Below are positions 43,745-52,650 of a DNA stretch of 64,000 nt, one piece after another; the stretch's first letter is position 1; each line of letters opens with the position of its first letter. Below the pieces are notes generated by a model, which saw only the letters and a list, made by a program, of their open reading frames with translations, had not been told where the DNA came from and searched no databases. This DNA is from Gemmatimonadaceae bacterium (GTDB lineage: Bacteria > Gemmatimonadota > Gemmatimonadetes > Gemmatimonadales > Gemmatimonadaceae). Both the position numbers and the translations under genes were made by a program. Where the stretch lies: the NCBI GenBank assembly GCA_036496605.1, contig DASXKV010000010.1:1-64000 (forward strand). Reading direction: 5' to 3'.

Positions 43745-44896
43745 TCAACGAAACAGCAAGGGCACGAACGTATTGAGATACGCCCGCCAGTTCGGCCACG
43801 TGTGCCCGCCCTCGCTCGGCGTGAAGCTGTACTTGATGTGGTGCGCGTCGAACAGCGCCAGCGTCGCTTTCGTGAACGGCAAGATGAAATCCTGCGTCCC
43901 CGTCGACAGCCAGAGCACTTTGATCTTGTCGTTGATTTTCGGATCCTCGAACAGACCGGCGTTCTGTCGGGCGAAGAGCGCGGTGGCGCTGTCGGCGGCA
44001 GCCGGACCCATGTTGAAGGCGCCGAGGAGTCCCGAGCTGAACACGCCGAGGTACGCAAACTTGTCGAGGTTGGGCAAGCCGATTCGCAAAGTGTGATCGC
44101 CGCCCATCGAGAGACCAGCGATCGCGCGGTTCGTGCGGCCCGGCAGCACACGGTAGTGCTGCTCGACGTACGGCATGATGTCTTTCAGGAAGTCGTCGAT
44201 GAACGGATCGCGCGACCCCGGCGGACCGAAGAGACCTCCCGGCCGCGGCGTGTGGCCGGCCGGCATGACGACGATCATCGGCTTCGCCTTTCCCGCCGCG
44301 ATGAGATTATCGAGTATGAAATTCGCGCGACCGACCGCCGGCCACGCCTCATCGTTGTCGCCCGCGCCGTGGAGCAGGTAGAAGACGGGATAGCGCGTCG
44401 AGTTCTTCTCGTAGCCGGGTGGCGTGTAGACGTGCATTCGCCGCGCCACCCCGAGGGAAGCCGATTGATACCATACTTCGGCGACGTCGCCGTGCGGCAC
44501 GTCGCGATCGGCGAAGAACTCGACGTCCGGGCCGGGAACGTGGAGCAGGCTCCTGACCGTCGTCATGTTCACGCGCGGATGGTTGTTGCGCGGATCGGCG
44601 ACGGTGACGCTGTCGACGTCGTACCAGTAGATGTAGAGATCGGGCGCAAGCGTCGTCGTGTATGTCCAGACGCCGTGCTCGCTCTTCTGCATCGGCTTGT
44701 TCTCGAACGCCGCCGGTCCCTCGCTACGAATCGTCACGGCGTTCGCCTTCTGGGCATAGAGCTGGAACGTCACGCTTCCATTCGCACCGACGACGGGCGA
44801 GTGGAGTGTGTCGTTCGGTGTGCGTGGCCCTGGCTGCGCCTGTAACGCAAACGGAATGAGCAGCAAGGCACAGCAGACCCCGCGCGCGTTCGTCAT
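43745..44896 (-). CDS. secreted feruloyl-esterase-like alpha/beta hydrolase
   Basis: 383 residues from the ATG at 44896, which overlaps the upstream oxidoreductase stop as ATGA. Signal peptide to about residue 20 (CALLLIPFALQAQ). An N-terminal beta-sandwich (VVGANGSVTFQLYAQKANAVTIRS, ~30-120) resembles the early-set domain of carbohydrate-active esterases. The catalytic domain has HVYTPPGYEKNSTRYPVFYLLHGAG, nucleophile GLSMGGDHTL, Asp in STGTQDFILP and His in GGHTWPNWR, the esterase-D/CE1 triad. A likely role is deacylation of plant polysaccharide, with the downstream product handled by the oxidoreductase (inference). Confidence 0.9.
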   Translation of the reverse strand: MTNARGVCCALLLIPFALQAQPGPRTPNDTLHSPVVGANGSVTFQLYAQKANAVTIRSEGPAAFENKPMQKSEHGVWTYTTTLAPDLYIYWYDVDSVTVADPRNNHPRVNMTTVRSLLHVPGPDVEFFADRDVPHGDVAEVWYQSASLGVARRMHVYTPPGYEKNSTRYPVFYLLHGAGDNDEAWPAVGRANFILDNLIAAGKAKPMIVVMPAGHTPRPGGLFGPPGSRDPFIDDFLKDIMPYVEQHYRVLPGRTNRAIAGLSMGGDHTLRIGLPNLDKFAYLGVFSSGLLGAFNMGPAAADSATALFARQNAGLFEDPKINDKIKVLWLSTGTQDFILPFTKATLALFDAHHIKYSFTPSEGGHTWPNWRAYLNTFVPLLFR

Positions 44897-46209
44897 ACTG
44901 TCGGTGCCCAACCGGGCTCGTACGTGCGGTCCCACTTCGCCGCAGCCTCTGGATCGCCGACGATGCGTCCAGTCTTCGCATCGAGACGCAGCTTGTGCTC
45001 CGTCTGGTGCGCGATCGTGCCGACGTGACAGAGCAGCCCGGTCTTCGCGCCATCCTCGATCGGTGCGTTGAGCTTCACGCCCATGCGCACGGAGTCCAGG
45101 AAGTTCTGCATGTGCAAATACGTCAACGGATCGTCGCCGAGCGTATCGAGACCGTCTGTCGCCTGGCCGATGGTCGATCGCCTAACGACCTTGCTCTTCA
45201 GGTCGCGAATCTCGTAGCCGTCGCGGTCGACGATGACGCTGCCGCCGGTGCCAAGGATGGTCGTGCCGCGGTCGCGATCGTACAGACGGAGCCCGTTGCA
45301 GCTCTGGCCATACCAGGCGATCACCTTGCCGCCGTTGTCGCCGAACTCGTACGTCACTTCCTGTGTGTCCGGGAACTCCCAGTCATCCTGGAAGTGAAAG
45401 CGCCTGCCCACGGACGACACGGTCGTTGGATAATCGACGCCGAGGAACCAGCGTGCGACGTCGAGCTCGTGCGTCCCGTTGTTACAGATCTCGCCCGTGC
45501 CCCAGTTCGTGAACCAGTGCCAGTTGTAGTGGACGAGGTTGTCGCGATACGGCCTACGGGGTGCGGGACCTTGCCAGAGCTCGTAGTCGAGATTTGAAGG
45601 CACTGGCGTGAGCTTCCCTTTGCCGATCGAGCCGCGCGTGTTCGCATACCAGGCGCGCGCGAGGTACGGCGTTCCGATCTCGCCACGCTTGATGTGATCG
45701 AGCGCCTCGAAGAAGTGCGGACCCGAGCGGGCCTGCGTGCCTAACTGGATCTTGCGATCATACTTCCGAGCCGCCTCGATGAGCAGCTCGTCTTCGCGCG
45801 GATTATGTCCGCTCGGTTTTTCGACGTAGACGTGCTTGCCGGCGTGGAGGCCGAGCAACGTCATCGGCGTGTGCCAGTGATCGGGCGCGGCGATGCTGAT
45901 CGCGTCGACGCTCTTGTCGTCGAGGATGCGGCGAAAGTCGCGCTCGGCCTTCGGCGTGCGCGATTGCGACTTGGCCGCGGTCATTCCTTTCTGAATGACG
46001 TTGGCGTCGACGTCGCAGATGTAGGCGACTTCCGAGTTGCGCAGCTTGGAATAGTTCTGCGCGTGAACGATGCCGCGTCCGTTGACGCCGATCACAGCGA
46101 CGCGCACTGTCTCGTTAGGTGACCAGCTCACGCCGCGCGAGCCCGCGAGAATACCCAATCCGGCCACGGTGGTTTGCTTGACGAAGTCACGTCGGTCGAT
46201 GTCGGACAT
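44893..46209 (-). CDS. Tat-exported Gfo/Idh/MocA family oxidoreductase
   Basis: 438 residues. Tat signal IDRRDFVKQTTVAGLGILAG at the N-terminus. Rossmann fold VRVAVIGVNGRGIVH, then SIAAPDHWHTPMTLLGLHAGKHVYVEKPSGHN, the EKP motif of the Gfo/Idh/MocA family. The C-terminal domain includes HYNWHWFTNWGTGEICNNGTHELDVARWFLG, where His and Asp line the substrate site. Bacterial periplasmic members act as glycoside-modifying dehydrogenases or NAD-dependent hydrolases of sugars. It is between a DUF1080 gene upstream and the esterase downstream, a typical glycan-degradation trio. Confidence 0.92.
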   Translation of the reverse strand: MSDIDRRDFVKQTTVAGLGILAGSRGVSWSPNETVRVAVIGVNGRGIVHAQNYSKLRNSEVAYICDVDANVIQKGMTAAKSQSRTPKAERDFRRILDDKSVDAISIAAPDHWHTPMTLLGLHAGKHVYVEKPSGHNPREDELLIEAARKYDRKIQLGTQARSGPHFFEALDHIKRGEIGTPYLARAWYANTRGSIGKGKLTPVPSNLDYELWQGPAPRRPYRDNLVHYNWHWFTNWGTGEICNNGTHELDVARWFLGVDYPTTVSSVGRRFHFQDDWEFPDTQEVTYEFGDNGGKVIAWYGQSCNGLRLYDRDRGTTILGTGGSVIVDRDGYEIRDLKSKVVRRSTIGQATDGLDTLGDDPLTYLHMQNFLDSVRMGVKLNAPIEDGAKTGLLCHVGTIAHQTEHKLRLDAKTGRIVGDPEAAAKWDRTYEPGWAPTV

Positions 46210-46220
46210 GGCGTCTCCCG

Positions 46221-46313
46221 TGCTAGGGGCTAGGGGCTAGGGGCTAGGGGCTAGGAGCTAGTTCATCGGTCTAACACCTAACACCTAGCCCCTCGCCCCT
46301 AGCCCCTAGCCCC
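46221..46313. repeat. GGGGCTA heptamer inverted array
   Basis: Five direct copies of a 7-bp unit GGGGCTA run from about 46221 to 46255. After a ~28-bp loop containing TCTAACACCTAACACC, about four complementary TAGCCCC copies run to 46313. The two arms can pair over some 30 bp in several registers. The element lies between the DUF1080 stop and the oxidoreductase start on the same strand, and its right edge touches the DUF1080 stop codon. The same heptamer builds the stem-loop at 17949-18018, so it is a recurrent intergenic element. It could terminate or attenuate transcription within the operon. Confidence 0.85.
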
Positions 46314-47048
46314 TCACTTAAGTACACGAATCTTGATGTCCCGAAACCATACCACGTCGTCGTGGTCCTGAAGGACGATCTGGCCCTTCCGCCGCACCGG
46401 GAACCACGAAGGGTACTTGGCGTACTTGCTCTTCGCGAACGCCGAGTCGAACGCGGGCGTCCCAAGATCGAAGCTGACGATCCGGGCACCGTTGAGCCAA
46501 TGCTCACCATGATTCCCGCGGAAGACGAGCCGTGAGCGATTCCACTCGCCGGCGGGCTTGCCGCGCTTGAATTCGTTAGGCGCGATCATGTCGTAGAGCG
46601 CGCCGGTGCGGTGCGTCGGAAGCTTGTTGTCTTCGTTGAGGGAGTCGTCGATCATCTGATATTCCCACCCCTTTGCGGCGTGCGGCGGATCGAATGTCGT
46701 CGAGAGATGCTCGTCGACGTTGTATTTGAGGCCGCTGTTGCCCGCCTTCGAAATCTTCCACTCCCACGTCAGCTCGAAATCCTGATACGAATCATCGGAG
46801 ATGAGATCGAAGCCGACGAGTGGCTGGCCGTCCGCTTGCACCGCGCCTTTGCGCTTCTCGAGGTGCTTGATCGCGCCGTCCTCGACGGTCCACAAGCCGG
46901 ACGGAATGTGCGAGAAGCCTAGCGCATGCCAAGCATTCAACGTGTGTCCATCGAAGAGCGACTGCCAGCCGCCATCTTTGCTCGATTGCGCCGCGGCGGA
47001 CGCGGCGACAATCACGCAGAGTGTGCTGGCATAGATGAATGTTCGCAT
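46314..47048 (-). CDS. secreted DUF1080 (3-keto-disaccharide hydrolase) protein
   Basis: 244 residues from the ATG at 47048; signal peptide ASTLCVIVAASAAAQ. The concanavalin-like DUF1080 domain shows GGWQSLFDGHTLNAWHALG, WTVEDGAIKHLE, DFELTWEWKISKAGNSGLKYNV and GEWNRSRLVFRGNHGEHWLNG, closing IVLQDHDDVVWFRDIKIRVLK. Members hydrolyse 3-keto-glycosides made by Gfo/Idh-type dehydrogenases, which fits the oxidoreductase gene directly downstream; together they suggest an oxidise-then-cleave route for a disaccharide or glycoside (inference). Confidence 0.92.
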   Translation of the reverse strand: MRTFIYASTLCVIVAASAAAQSSKDGGWQSLFDGHTLNAWHALGFSHIPSGLWTVEDGAIKHLEKRKGAVQADGQPLVGFDLISDDSYQDFELTWEWKISKAGNSGLKYNVDEHLSTTFDPPHAAKGWEYQMIDDSLNEDNKLPTHRTGALYDMIAPNEFKRGKPAGEWNRSRLVFRGNHGEHWLNGARIVSFDLGTPAFDSAFAKSKYAKYPSWFPVRRKGQIVLQDHDDVVWFRDIKIRVLK

Positions 47049-47246
47049 ACGTGAGCTTGCAACACGCCGAACGGGAATGCTAGGGTGACGAGGTGCACAG
47101 TCCGTCGCCATCGCGAGCCCGAGCACAATGTAAAATCTTGCGCGCCACGATCGACTTCCGGGAAAATGTCGGCAATCGCGCATCAGCCTTGCATCACTCC
47201 AACCGTTGCCGCTACGCCGCGGCAATTCACGTGAAGGGAGGTCAAC

Positions 47247-47738
47247 ATGGCGAAAGCAAAAAAAGCAATCCCCGAAGGACACCACACCGTGACGCCAGTG
47301 CTGTCGATGGACAATGCCGCGAAGACTCTCGAGTTCTATAAGAAGGCATTCGGTGCGGTGGAAGTATCGCGGGCGATCGGGCCCGATGGAAAGATCCTGC
47401 ACGCCGAAGTAAAGATCGGCGATTCTCCGATCATGCTGAACGACGCGATGGGCGCGAAGGGGCCGAAGTCGTATGGCGGCTCACCGGCGTCGCTGTGGAT
47501 CTACGTCGAAGATTGCGATGCGCTGTATAGCCGCGCGAAGGCGGCTGGCGCGAAGGAAGCCGAAGGTCCGATGGGCCATATGCAGGATCAATTCTGGGGC
47601 GATCGTGCGGGCACACTCATCGACCCCGAGGGCTACCTCTGGACGATCGCAACGCACAAGGAAGATCTCACTCCGGACGAAATGAAGAAGCGGCAGGATG
47701 CCTGGATGGAATCCTTCGCCACGCAGCCGGCGCACTAG
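47247..47738 (+). CDS. VOC family (PhnB-like) protein
   Basis: 163 residues. GHHTVTPVLSMDNAAKTLEFYKKAFGAVEVSR and DSPIMLNDAM followed by PASLWIYVEDCDALYSRAKAAGA and GDRAGTLIDPEGYLWTIATH: the two betaalphabetabetabeta modules of the VOC superfamily in the PhnB/glyoxalase-like subgroup. His and Glu/Asp residues for a metal are partly present (H13 or H14, E near the end). A strong ribosome site AAGGGAGG precedes the ATG. Divergent from the DUF1080 gene. Function unknown. Confidence 0.9.
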   Translation: MAKAKKAIPEGHHTVTPVLSMDNAAKTLEFYKKAFGAVEVSRAIGPDGKILHAEVKIGDSPIMLNDAMGAKGPKSYGGSPASLWIYVEDCDALYSRAKAAGAKEAEGPMGHMQDQFWGDRAGTLIDPEGYLWTIATHKEDLTPDEMKKRQDAWMESFATQPAH

Positions 47739-47809
47739 CTGTATCGCGGCCTCGCGGTCTTGACCGCGGGGCCGCCTCGCTGGAGCATTGGTCATCCCGC
47801 TCTCCTTCT

Positions 47810-48274
47810 ATGACCAGCGCACTTCGATTGCTCCCGGCTCTGCTGATCGGCACGGCGGTGGCAGCGCAAACACCACATGCCACATCACGCTGCACGCCAC
47901 TGGCCTCGATCGTTTTTCCAGCGGATTCGGGGCAGGTCCGCGTCACTGATGGCGCGGTCTTTCGCTCGCTGGTCGATACCGCGACGACGAACCTGTCGCG
48001 CCTCGAGATGCACGTCACGACGCTCGCGCCAGGTCACGCGCCCCACCCGCCGCACCGGCACCCGCACGAGGAGATCATGATCGTACGCTCGGGGACGCTC
48101 GAGGTCCTGCAGAACAACATCACGCGACGCGCGGGGCCAGGTGCAGTGATCTTCGAGGCATCGAACGAATTGCATGGTTTGCGAAATCCCGGCCCCGACT
48201 CGGCGACGTACGTGGTAATTCGGATCGATCCGCACGACCTCGCGACTCCAGACGCCAATCGTTGCACGCGGTGA
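47810..48274 (+). CDS. secreted cupin protein
   Basis: 154 residues with a signal peptide (RLLPALLIGTAVAAQ). The cupin core has APHPPHRHPHEEIMIVRSGTLEV (motif 1 with H-x-H and Glu) and GPGAVIFEASNELHGLRNPG (motif 2 with His). Three His and one Glu would bind a divalent metal. Substrate cannot be read from the sequence; dioxygenases, isomerases and binding proteins share the fold. Two Cys residues at the ends could form a disulfide in the periplasm. Converges with the hexuronate operon, 34 bp between stops. Confidence 0.88.
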   Translation: MTSALRLLPALLIGTAVAAQTPHATSRCTPLASIVFPADSGQVRVTDGAVFRSLVDTATTNLSRLEMHVTTLAPGHAPHPPHRHPHEEIMIVRSGTLEVLQNNITRRAGPGAVIFEASNELHGLRNPGPDSATYVVIRIDPHDLATPDANRCTR

Positions 48275-48307
48275 CGTCTGAGGATTGTGGGACTCCGCAC
48301 GCTGCGC

Positions 48308-49720
48308 TCAGGACGACAATCGGTAGGCACGTTTCGCAAGTTCGTACGCCAGCAATTGCGCCAGCTGCTGCGCGTCGTTCATGTCGATGATGTGACGAGA
48401 GACCAGGCGCGCGAGCCAGTTCGCCTGCACGCGGCGCGCAAGGTCATGCCGAGCAGGGATCGAGCAGAAGGCGCGCGTATCATCGACGAAGCCAGCCAGC
48501 TTGTCGATCCCGGCCGTCTCCGTCGTGCGCTCGAGAAATCGCGTCATGCCTTCGACCGAATCGTGGAACCACCACGGCGCGCCGAGCCTAACGGCTGGAT
48601 AGTGGCCGGCGAGGGGCGCCAGCTCGCGACTGTAGGCCGATTCGTCGAGCGTGTACAGGATCAACCCGAAGCGTGAGTCGTTGCCGTACGCGTTCAGCAG
48701 CGGTTGCAGATTGCGCGTGTACTCGGTCGCGATGGGGATGTCGCCGCCACGATCGGGCCCGAATCGCTCGAAGAGCCATCGATTGTGGTCGCGGAGCGCA
48801 CCCGGATGTAGCTGCATAACGAGGCCGTCGTCGACCGACATCTTCGCCATCGTCATCAGCAGGTGCGCCTCCCAGCGACGCTGGTCTTCCGGCGTCGCCT
48901 GGCCGGAGCAGCCGCGCTCGTACAGATGCTCGGCTTCGTCGCTGCTCATCGACACCGTGAATGGTTCGAGCACCCCGTGATCGGTCGCGGTCGCGCCCAT
49001 CCACTTGAAGAACGCACGCCGCTCGTCGAGCGCGTCGAGGAGCGCGTCGTAGCTGCCGATCGCCGCGTCGATCGTCGTTGCGAGTGCGTAGACCGCCTGA
49101 TGCCATTCGGGCGCCGCGAGGCGAAAGACTGAATCCGGGCGGAACGTCGGAATGACGCGGCCACGCCACCCGGAGCGCTTGATGGCCGCGTGATGCTCGA
49201 GCGTGTCGCTGGCGGCATCCGTCGTCGCCAGCACCTCGATATTGAAACGCTCAAAGAGCGCGCGTGGCCGAAACTCCGGCGACGCGAGTCTCTCCGCGAT
49301 CGCGTCATATGCGCGATCGGCGTTTTGCTCGGTGAGACGTTCGGGTACGCCGAACAGGTCGTGCAGCTCGTGATCGAGCCACAGTCCGCTCGGCGTCGCT
49401 CGCAACGCGCCGTAGTGTGCCGCGAACAGGCGCCAGATCACGCGCGGATCCGTCTCGACGGGCGAGCCGTCGCGCCGCGGAACGCCTAACGACTCGAGCG
49501 GCATGCCCCGCGCGTAGAGCATGCGCAGCACGTAGTGGTCGGGCGTGACGAGGAGCGCCGTAGGATTCTCGAAGGGCTCGTCCGTTGCCAGGAGTCGTGC
49601 CTCGACGTGACCGTGAGGCGATACGATCGGGAGCGTCCGTGTACCCTCGTATAGCTCCCGCGCGATGCGACGCACCGAGGAATCGACGTCGAAACACCGA
49701 TCGGGATGAAGGCTGGTCAC
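48308..49720 (-). CDS. uxaC: glucuronate isomerase
   Basis: 470 residues from the GTG at 49720, whose GTGA overlaps the MFS gene stop; this gives exactly the length of E. coli UxaC, while the longer frame to 49789 does not fit. Motifs: VSPHGHVEARLLATDEPF at the metal site (HxH), DHYVLRMLYARG, FNIEVLATTDAASD, AIKRSGWRGRVIPTFRPD, and AGHYPAVRLGAPWWFHDS near the end. The enzyme isomerises D-glucuronate to D-fructuronate and D-galacturonate to D-tagaturonate, the first step of hexuronate catabolism. It is the last gene of the kdgK-eda-uxuA-MFS-uxaC operon. Confidence 0.95.
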   Translation of the reverse strand: MTSLHPDRCFDVDSSVRRIARELYEGTRTLPIVSPHGHVEARLLATDEPFENPTALLVTPDHYVLRMLYARGMPLESLGVPRRDGSPVETDPRVIWRLFAAHYGALRATPSGLWLDHELHDLFGVPERLTEQNADRAYDAIAERLASPEFRPRALFERFNIEVLATTDAASDTLEHHAAIKRSGWRGRVIPTFRPDSVFRLAAPEWHQAVYALATTIDAAIGSYDALLDALDERRAFFKWMGATATDHGVLEPFTVSMSSDEAEHLYERGCSGQATPEDQRRWEAHLLMTMAKMSVDDGLVMQLHPGALRDHNRWLFERFGPDRGGDIPIATEYTRNLQPLLNAYGNDSRFGLILYTLDESAYSRELAPLAGHYPAVRLGAPWWFHDSVEGMTRFLERTTETAGIDKLAGFVDDTRAFCSIPARHDLARRVQANWLARLVSRHIIDMNDAQQLAQLLAYELAKRAYRLSS

Positions 49721-50970
49721 GCGACGGGCTCCAATCGTGGCGACAATAGCTGGATGAGTAACCACGCAACAACGTACGCGCTTCCGCACACCACGAAAAT
49801 CGGCGCGTAATTGCTGCCGTTCGCGTCGAGCAGGCGGCCGACACCGCGCTGGAAGAGTACGCCGCTGATCGCGCCCGCACAGGCGCCGATGCCGACGACC
49901 GACCCAACTGCCGCGCGAGGAAACATGTCACTGGCAAGCGTGTACACGTTCGCCGACCACGCCTGGTGCGCGGCGGCGGCGACCGCAACGATGCCAATGG
50001 CGAGCCACGCGCTATTCGCCTTGCCGACAAGCATCGTTGGCACAATGAGCAATGCCATTGCGAGCATCGCCGTCTTCCGAGCGCGGTTCACAGACCAGCC
50101 GCGCCCGATGAGCCAGCTCGAGAGCCAGCCGCCGCCAATGGAGCCCACGTCAGCAGTGACGTACACGGCGATGAGAGGTAGCGCGATGCCAGACAATTTG
50201 ATCCCGTACTTCGAATCGAGAAACTTGGGGAGCCAGTACAGGTAGAACCACCACACCGGATCGGCGAGGAGCTTGCCGATAGCGAAGGCCCACGTCTGTC
50301 GATAACCAAGCAGGCGCATCCAGGATTGCGAGGGCATCGGCGCGTCGGCTGCATCGCTGCGAATGAGCGAAAGCTCATCGAACGTCACGTGACGCGACAT
50401 CGTTGGACTTGCGTAAAACGGAATCCAGAGCGCGAGCCAGAGCAGCCCGAGGGCGCCCGTGACAACGAATGCCCACTGCCAGCCCCAGTACAATGTGAGC
50501 GGCGGGACGATGAGCGGCGCGACGATCGCGCCCGTATTTGTACCCGCGTTGAAAAGGCCCGCCGCGAGTGCCCTTTCGCGCTTTGGAAACCACTCGGCGA
50601 CGCTCTTGATCGAGCCCGGGAAAATCGCCGACTCGCCAAGGCCGAGCGCGGCGCGCGCGATCGAGAATCCGGCAGCGGTGCGCACGAGTGCATGCGCCAT
50701 CGATGCCAGCGACCAGAGCACGACGGCCGCACCGAGTCCACGCTTCACGCCGATGCGGTCGAGGAGCCGGCCGGCGACGAGAAAGCCTAACGCGTAGGCA
50801 ATCGTGAACCAGGCAACGACGTCGCCGTAATCGGTCTCGCTCCAGTGGAGCGCGCGGCTCAGCGTCGGCGCGAGAATGCCGAGGATCTGGCGGTCGACGT
50901 AATTGACCGTCGTCGCGACGAAGAGCAGCGCGACGATGGTCCACCGATAGCCGAATCGTCGTTCGCTCAA
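49717..50970 (-). CDS. MFS hexuronate transporter (ExuT-like)
   Basis: About 417 residues, 12 membrane helices, from a TTG at 50970 that overlaps the uxuA stop (TTGA); a GTG at 50994 is the alternative. FGYRWTIVALLFVATTVNYVDRQILG is the conserved start of the anion:cation symporter/ExuT group, followed by FLVAGRLLDRIGVKRGLG (loop 2-3), GLGESAIFPGSIKSVAEWFPKRERALAAGLFNAG and INSIG-like helix 7 residues. Members carry hexuronates with H+. Position between uxuA and uxaC supports D-glucuronate/galacturonate uptake. Confidence 0.9.
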   Translation of the reverse strand: MSERRFGYRWTIVALLFVATTVNYVDRQILGILAPTLSRALHWSETDYGDVVAWFTIAYALGFLVAGRLLDRIGVKRGLGAAVVLWSLASMAHALVRTAAGFSIARAALGLGESAIFPGSIKSVAEWFPKRERALAAGLFNAGTNTGAIVAPLIVPPLTLYWGWQWAFVVTGALGLLWLALWIPFYASPTMSRHVTFDELSLIRSDAADAPMPSQSWMRLLGYRQTWAFAIGKLLADPVWWFYLYWLPKFLDSKYGIKLSGIALPLIAVYVTADVGSIGGGWLSSWLIGRGWSVNRARKTAMLAMALLIVPTMLVGKANSAWLAIGIVAVAAAAHQAWSANVYTLASDMFPRAAVGSVVGIGACAGAISGVLFQRGVGRLLDANGSNYAPIFVVCGSAYVVAWLLIQLLSPRLEPVA

Positions 50971-52010
50971 CGCTCGCTCGCGAGCCCTTCCCACAGCCCG
51001 TAGAGGTACGTTGCGCCGAGGGCGCGGTCGTGCAGTCCATAGCCGGCGCGGCCTCGTTCGCCCCAGATCATGCGGCCGTGATCCGAGCGCATCGGACCCG
51101 CGAAGCCGCCGTCGCGAAGGGCGGCGAGGACGCCGCGCATATCGACGTTACCGAACGCCGACGGATGCGGCACCTCGAGGAATCGGCGCTCGCCCGTGAG
51201 GCGAACGTTACGGCAGTGAGCGAAGTGGATGCGTCCCGCTCTGGCAAAGCGGCCCGCCATCGCCACGACGTCGTTGTCGGGCCGGCTGCCGAGCGAGCCA
51301 GTGCAGAAGGTGAGACCATTCGCGCGTGCATCGACGAGTGACACCACGCGATCGAGCGCCGCGCAGTCGGTGATGATTCGCGGCAGGCCGAAAATCGGCC
51401 ATGGTGGGTCGTCCGGATGCAGCGCCATCACGACGCCCGCTTCTTCGGCCACGGGCACGACGCGCTCGAGGAAGTAGGCCAGGTGCTCCCACATCTGGTC
51501 GTTGGTCACGTTCCGGTACGCGGCAAGCAGCGCCGCGAGCTCGTTAGGCGAATAGGAGTGCGCCCATCCCGGCAAGTCGCCGGTCCCGTTCGACAGGTCA
51601 ATACGCGCAAGGGCCGCGTCGTCGTAGGCGAGGGTCGTCGACCCATCGGGCATGCGCATCGCGAGGTCGGTGCGCATCCAGTCGAAGACCGGCATGAAAT
51701 TGTAACACAGCACGCGCACGCCCATCGCGCCGATCGCGCGAATGCTCTCGACGTAGCTGTCGATCAGCCAGTCACGGGTCCGATGGCCGAGCTTGATGTC
51801 TTCGTGAACCGGGATGCTCTCGATCACCGAGAGCTCGAGGTCCGCCTCGCTCACGGCGGCGGCGAGGCGTTCGACCTTGTCGCGCGGCCAGGCCTCGCCG
51901 ATGGGAACGTCGTAGAGCGCGCTGACGATGCCCTTCACGCCCGGAACCTGCCGGATGTTGCGAAGGGCGACGGGGTCGGGAGGGCCGAACCAGCGAAAGG
52001 TCAGGTACAT
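50967..52010 (-). CDS. uxuA: mannonate dehydratase
   Basis: 347 residues. TFRWFGPPDPVALRNIRQVPGVKGIVSAL at the start, DVPIGEAWP, HEDIKLGHRTRDWLIDSYVESIRAIG, VLCYNFMPVFDWMRTDL, MALHPDDPPWPIFGLPRI (metal-binding His), CTGSLGSRPDNDV, HFAHCRNVR and RSDHGRMIWGE: all UxuA landmarks. It dehydrates D-mannonate to 2-keto-3-deoxy-D-gluconate. Slightly shorter than E. coli UxuA (394) as in many non-enteric bacteria. It starts 4 bp after the eda stop. The preceding enzyme of the pathway, fructuronate reductase (uxuB), is not encoded in the window. Confidence 0.95.
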   Translation of the reverse strand: MYLTFRWFGPPDPVALRNIRQVPGVKGIVSALYDVPIGEAWPRDKVERLAAAVSEADLELSVIESIPVHEDIKLGHRTRDWLIDSYVESIRAIGAMGVRVLCYNFMPVFDWMRTDLAMRMPDGSTTLAYDDAALARIDLSNGTGDLPGWAHSYSPNELAALLAAYRNVTNDQMWEHLAYFLERVVPVAEEAGVVMALHPDDPPWPIFGLPRIITDCAALDRVVSLVDARANGLTFCTGSLGSRPDNDVVAMAGRFARAGRIHFAHCRNVRLTGERRFLEVPHPSAFGNVDMRGVLAALRDGGFAGPMRSDHGRMIWGERGRAGYGLHDRALGATYLYGLWEGLASER

Positions 52011-52014
52011 AGTC

Positions 52015-52650
52015 TCACGCGCGCCTAACGGTTGCCGCGGCCTTCACGAATTGTTCGGCGCGCCGGCCGATCTCGTCGTAATCACCGCGCGCGAGCGCGT
52101 CGCGCGAGACGAGCTCCGAACCGACGCCGACCGCGGTCGCGCCGGCGCGGAGGAAGTCGGCGACGTTGCCGATGTCGACGCCGCCGGTCGGGACGAGCGG
52201 GAGGTCGGGAAAGGGGCCGCGCAGCGCCTTGATGTAGGCCGGGCCGCCTAACGACTGCGCCGGGAAGACCTTGACGAGATCGGCGCCCGCGCGCACCGCC
52301 TGGAGAATCTCGGTTGGCGTGAGTGCGCCGGGAATCACCGGCACCCCCGCGGCGATGGCGGCCTCGATGACCTCCGGCACCAGGCATGGCGAGACAATGA
52401 ACCGCGCGCCCGCGCGAATTGCGTCACGTGCTTCGTCGGCCGTGGTCACCGTGCCTGCGCCAATGAGTGCGCGCCGGCCAGCGTTCCCACGCGCGAGCCG
52501 ACCGATCGCGTCGACGGCGTTCGGTACGGTCAGGGTGATCTCGGCGACACAGATACCGGCATCGATGAGAACTTCGGTAACGCGGACCGCGACGTCGGGC
52601 GAATCGCAGCGGATGACCGGAATGATGACGACGCCGTCGAGAACGCTCAT
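52015..52650 (-). CDS. eda: KDPG/KHG aldolase
   Basis: 211 residues from the ATG at 52650, which overlaps the kdgK stop (ATGA). TIM-barrel landmarks: VIIPVIRCDSPDVAVRVTEVLIDAGICVAEITLTVPNA with the catalytic Glu, ALIGAGTVTTADEARDAIRAGARFIVSPCL, VIPGALTPTEILQAVRAGADLVKVFPAQSLGG with the Schiff-base Lys in LVKVFPA, and LVPTGGVDIGNVADFLRAGATAVGVGS. Cleaves 2-keto-3-deoxy-6-phosphogluconate to pyruvate and glyceraldehyde-3-phosphate. It completes the kinase step of the preceding gene. Confidence 0.95.
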   Translation of the reverse strand: MSVLDGVVIIPVIRCDSPDVAVRVTEVLIDAGICVAEITLTVPNAVDAIGRLARGNAGRRALIGAGTVTTADEARDAIRAGARFIVSPCLVPEVIEAAIAAGVPVIPGALTPTEILQAVRAGADLVKVFPAQSLGGPAYIKALRGPFPDLPLVPTGGVDIGNVADFLRAGATAVGVGSELVSRDALARGDYDEIGRRAEQFVKAAATVRRA

